Source: an uncultured Actinomyces sp. (GTDB lineage: Bacteria > Actinomycetota > Actinomycetes > Actinomycetales > Actinomycetaceae). From it: a DNA stretch of 6,952 nucleotides. The position numbers and the translations under genes are program-made. The stretch is taken from positions 1 through 6,952 of the forward strand of contig CALBAF010000554.1 of NCBI GenBank assembly GCA_937926415.1. The letters run 5' to 3'. The notes beneath the pieces were generated by a model. The model was not told where the DNA came from. It was given only the letters and a program-made list of their open reading frames with translations, and did no database searches. Below are positions 5,379-6,952 of the stretch, one piece after another (the first letter of the stretch is position 1; the number at the start of each line of letters is the position of its first letter).

Positions 5379-6767
5379 GTGGCTAAGGGACCCTCCCGCC
5401 TCGACAACGTGATCAGCCTGGCCAAGCGCCGCGGCTTCGTCTTCCCCTGCGGTGACATCTACGGTGGCACCCGTTCCGCGTGGGACTACGGCCCGCTCGG
5501 CGTGGAACTGAAGGAAAACATCAAGCGCGCCTGGTGGAACGCCATGGTCCGCCGCCGCGCCGACGTCGTCGGCCTGGACTCCTCCGTCATCCTCCCGCGC
5601 GAAGTGTGGGTTGCCTCCGGCCACGTCAAGGCCTTCACCGACCCGCTCATCGAGTGCCTCAACTGCCACAAGCGCGCCCGCCAGGATCAGCTCATCGAAG
5701 AGCTCGCCGAGAAGAAGGGCGTCGAAGAGTCCTCCCTGAGCAACGCCGATATCGCCTGCCCGAACTGTGGCGTGCGCGGCCAGTGGACCGAGCCCCGCGC
5801 CTTCTCCGGCCTGCTCAAGACCTACCTGGGCCCCGTCGACGACGAGGCCGGCCTGCACTACCTGCGCCCCGAGACCGCCCAGGGCATCTTCGTCAACTAC
5901 GCGAACGTCATGAACGCCGCGCGCAAGAAGCCGCCGTTCGGCATCGGCCAGATCGGCAAGTCCTTCCGCAACGAGATCACGCCGGGCAACTTCATCTTCC
6001 GTACCCGCGAGTTCGAGCAGATGGAACTCGAGTTCTTCTGCGAGCCCGGCACCGATGAGGAATGGCACCAGTACTGGATCGACTACCGCAAGGCCTGGTA
6101 CGTCGACCTCGGCATCGACCCGGAGAACCTGCGCGAGTACGAGCACCCGCAGGAGAAGCTCTCGCACTACTCCAAGCGCACCGTCGACCTGGAATACCGC
6201 TTCGGCTTCCAGGGCAGCGAGTGGGGCGAGCTCGAAGGCATCGCCAACCGCACCGACTACGACCTGACCGTCCACTCCGAGGCCTCCGGCGCGAAGCTCG
6301 ACTACTTCGACCCGAACACCAAGGAACGCTGGACCCCCTACGTCATCGAGCCCTCCGCGGGCCTGACCCGTTCCCTCATGGCCTTCCTCATCGAGGCCTA
6401 CCACGAGGACGAAGCTCCCAACGCGAAGGGCGGCGTCGACAAGCGCGTTGTGCTCAAGCTGGACCCGCGCCTGGCCCCCGTCAAGGCCGCCGTCCTGCCC
6501 CTGTCCCGCAAGCCCGAACTGACCGGCCCCGCCCAGGAGCTGGCCGACGAGCTGCGCGGCATCTGGAACGTCGACTACGACGACGCCGGCGCCGTTGGCC
6601 GCCGCTACCGTCGCCAGGACGAGATCGGCACGCCCTTCTGCATCACCTACGACTTCGACTCGATCGAGGACCACGCCGTCACCATCCGCGAGCGTGACAC
6701 GATGGAGCAGGTGCGCATCCCGCTCGACAAGGTCAAGTCGTACCTGATCGAACGCCTGGGCTGCTGA
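5379..6767 (+). CDS. glyS: Glycyl-tRNA synthetase (single-chain dimeric class II type)
   Basis: Charges tRNA-Gly with glycine using ATP in the cytoplasm; essential for translation. The protein has 462 residues, the length of the eukaryote/archaea-like alpha-2 enzyme found in actinobacteria, not the split alpha/beta form. It starts at GTG with AAGGAG (5367-5372) six bases upstream, and the protein opens M-A-K-G-P-S-R-L-D. Visible motifs are [10 protein letters not shown] (35-44) of motif 1; two CxxC pairs (C93/C96 and C127/C130) of a probable zinc site; R-P-E-T-A-Q-G (163-169), which binds substrate; motif 2, F-R-N-E-I-T-P through R-E-F-E-Q-M-E (197-216); and motif 3, E-P-S-A-G-L-T-R-S (324-332), with the class-defining R331. 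The anticodon-binding domain occupies about 355-460. Nothing appears broken. It is transcribed from its own promoter region and followed almost immediately by a dus gene. Confidence 0.97.
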   Translation: MAKGPSRLDNVISLAKRRGFVFPCGDIYGGTRSAWDYGPLGVELKENIKRAWWNAMVRRRADVVGLDSSVILPREVWVASGHVKAFTDPLIECLNCHKRARQDQLIEELAEKKGVEESSLSNADIACPNCGVRGQWTEPRAFSGLLKTYLGPVDDEAGLHYLRPETAQGIFVNYANVMNAARKKPPFGIGQIGKSFRNEITPGNFIFRTREFEQMELEFFCEPGTDEEWHQYWIDYRKAWYVDLGIDPENLREYEHPQEKLSHYSKRTVDLEYRFGFQGSEWGELEGIANRTDYDLTVHSEASGAKLDYFDPNTKERWTPYVIEPSAGLTRSLMAFLIEAYHEDEAPNAKGGVDKRVVLKLDPRLAPVKAAVLPLSRKPELTGPAQELADELRGIWNVDYDDAGAVGRRYRRQDEIGTPFCITYDFDSIEDHAVTIRERDTMEQVRIPLDKVKSYLIERLGC

Positions 6768-6768
6768 C

Positions 6769-6952
6769 TTGTCGCTAGCCTCCTCGTCCGCAGCGGCCCC
6801 GCTTCGCGTGGGGCCGCTGCGCCTGTGGACACCCGTCGTCCTGGCCCCCATGGCCGGGGTCACCGACGTGCCCTTCCGACGCCTGTGCCGCATCATGGGC
6901 GAGTCGGGCCTGCCCGACCACCTGCGGCCCGCCGGCATCCCCTCCTGGGCCG
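6769..6952 (+). CDS. dusB: tRNA-dihydrouridine synthase, N-terminal part (cut by window edge)
   Basis: FMN enzyme that reduces uridines in the tRNA D-loop with NADPH. About 61 codons are present and the frame is open to the window end. The diagnostic motif is P-V-V-L-A-P-M-A-G-V-T-D-V-P-F-R-R-L-C, encoded from about 6832: the first strand of the TIM barrel and the FMN-binding loop of Dus proteins. The start is uncertain. TTG 6769, one base after the glyS stop, gives a 13-residue serine/alanine-rich extension. GTG 6808 gives a terminus resembling that of E. coli DusB (M-R-I-G-Q). Neither has a strong ribosome site, so translation may be coupled to glyS. After R-R-L-C the sequence (G-E-S-G-L-P-D-H-L-R-P-A-G) departs from the usual short path to the next strand, suggesting a lineage-specific insertion. 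The DusB assignment within the family is by general resemblance. Confidence 0.82.
   Translation, partial: MSLASSSAAAPLRVGPLRLWTPVVLAPMAGVTDVPFRRLCRIMGESGLPDHLRPAGIPSWA
6789..6821 (+). promoter_or_regulatory. 12-bp perfect hairpin at the glyS-dus junction
   Basis: Bases 6789-6800 and 6810-6821 are exact reverse complements. The stem can be extended inward by G-U and C-G pairs to a TTCGC loop (6803-6807). No T-run follows. It lies 21 bases after the glyS stop, inside the dus frame if TTG 6769 is used, and buries the alternative start GTG 6808. It may be a tailless terminator/3'-end stabiliser for glyS or a brake on dus translation. Confidence 0.6.

Noticed and set aside
5322..6938. Very long open frame on the - strand (about 538 codons) across glyS and the dus start
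   Set aside because: It is the antisense shadow of glyS: low-complexity V/A/G/D/L-rich composition, no domain resemblance, no ribosome site. Antisense frames stay open in GC-rich genes with G/C third positions. The + strand product has all class II synthetase motifs.

Overview
The window reads as a piece of a high-GC actinobacterial chromosome, most likely Actinomycetaceae (Actinomyces/Schaalia-like). This rests on the strong G/C preference at third codon positions, the single-chain dimeric type of glycyl-tRNA synthetase, GTG/TTG starts with clear GGAGG-type ribosome sites, and a maltose-type permease pair with no ATPase gene beside it. Genus is inference from overall character. All genes lie on the + strand.

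Layout. (1) 1-126: non-coding, hairpin-rich spacer before malF. (2) 127-2615: malF and malG, the two membrane subunits of a maltose/maltodextrin-type ABC importer, overlapping by one base and closed by a strong intrinsic terminator (2641-2689). The binding protein is presumably just upstream of the window, and the energising ATPase is not here. (3) 2690-2979: a comparatively AT-rich regulatory region with dispersed TGCAATT motifs, then a perfect 9-bp inverted repeat over a probable promoter. (4) 2980-4981: a tightly coupled three-gene operon (two ATGA overlaps) encoding a short YtrA-subfamily GntR repressor, an ABC ATPase with degenerate signature motifs, and a six-helix membrane protein. This looks like an autoregulated ABC system of unknown substrate. 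It ends at a second terminator (5019-5066) that shares long identical arms with the one after malG. (5) 4982-5378: a 397-base gene-free interval holding the most striking feature: six copies of a 10-bp motif, three direct and three inverted, at an exact 19-bp period and symmetric about base 5159. A potentially structured GC-rich stretch and the glyS promoter/leader follow. (6) 5379-6767: glyS, glycyl-tRNA synthetase. (7) 6769-6952: the 5' end of a tRNA-dihydrouridine synthase gene, cut by the window edge, with a 12-bp perfect hairpin over its start region.

Functionally, the mal genes import sugar. The GntR-ABC operon probably responds to an unidentified signal, possibly a peptide antibiotic or envelope stress as in other YtrA-type operons. 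glyS and dus are translation/tRNA-modification housekeeping genes. The palindromic array and the YtrA-type operon with its matching operator are the parts most worth follow-up.
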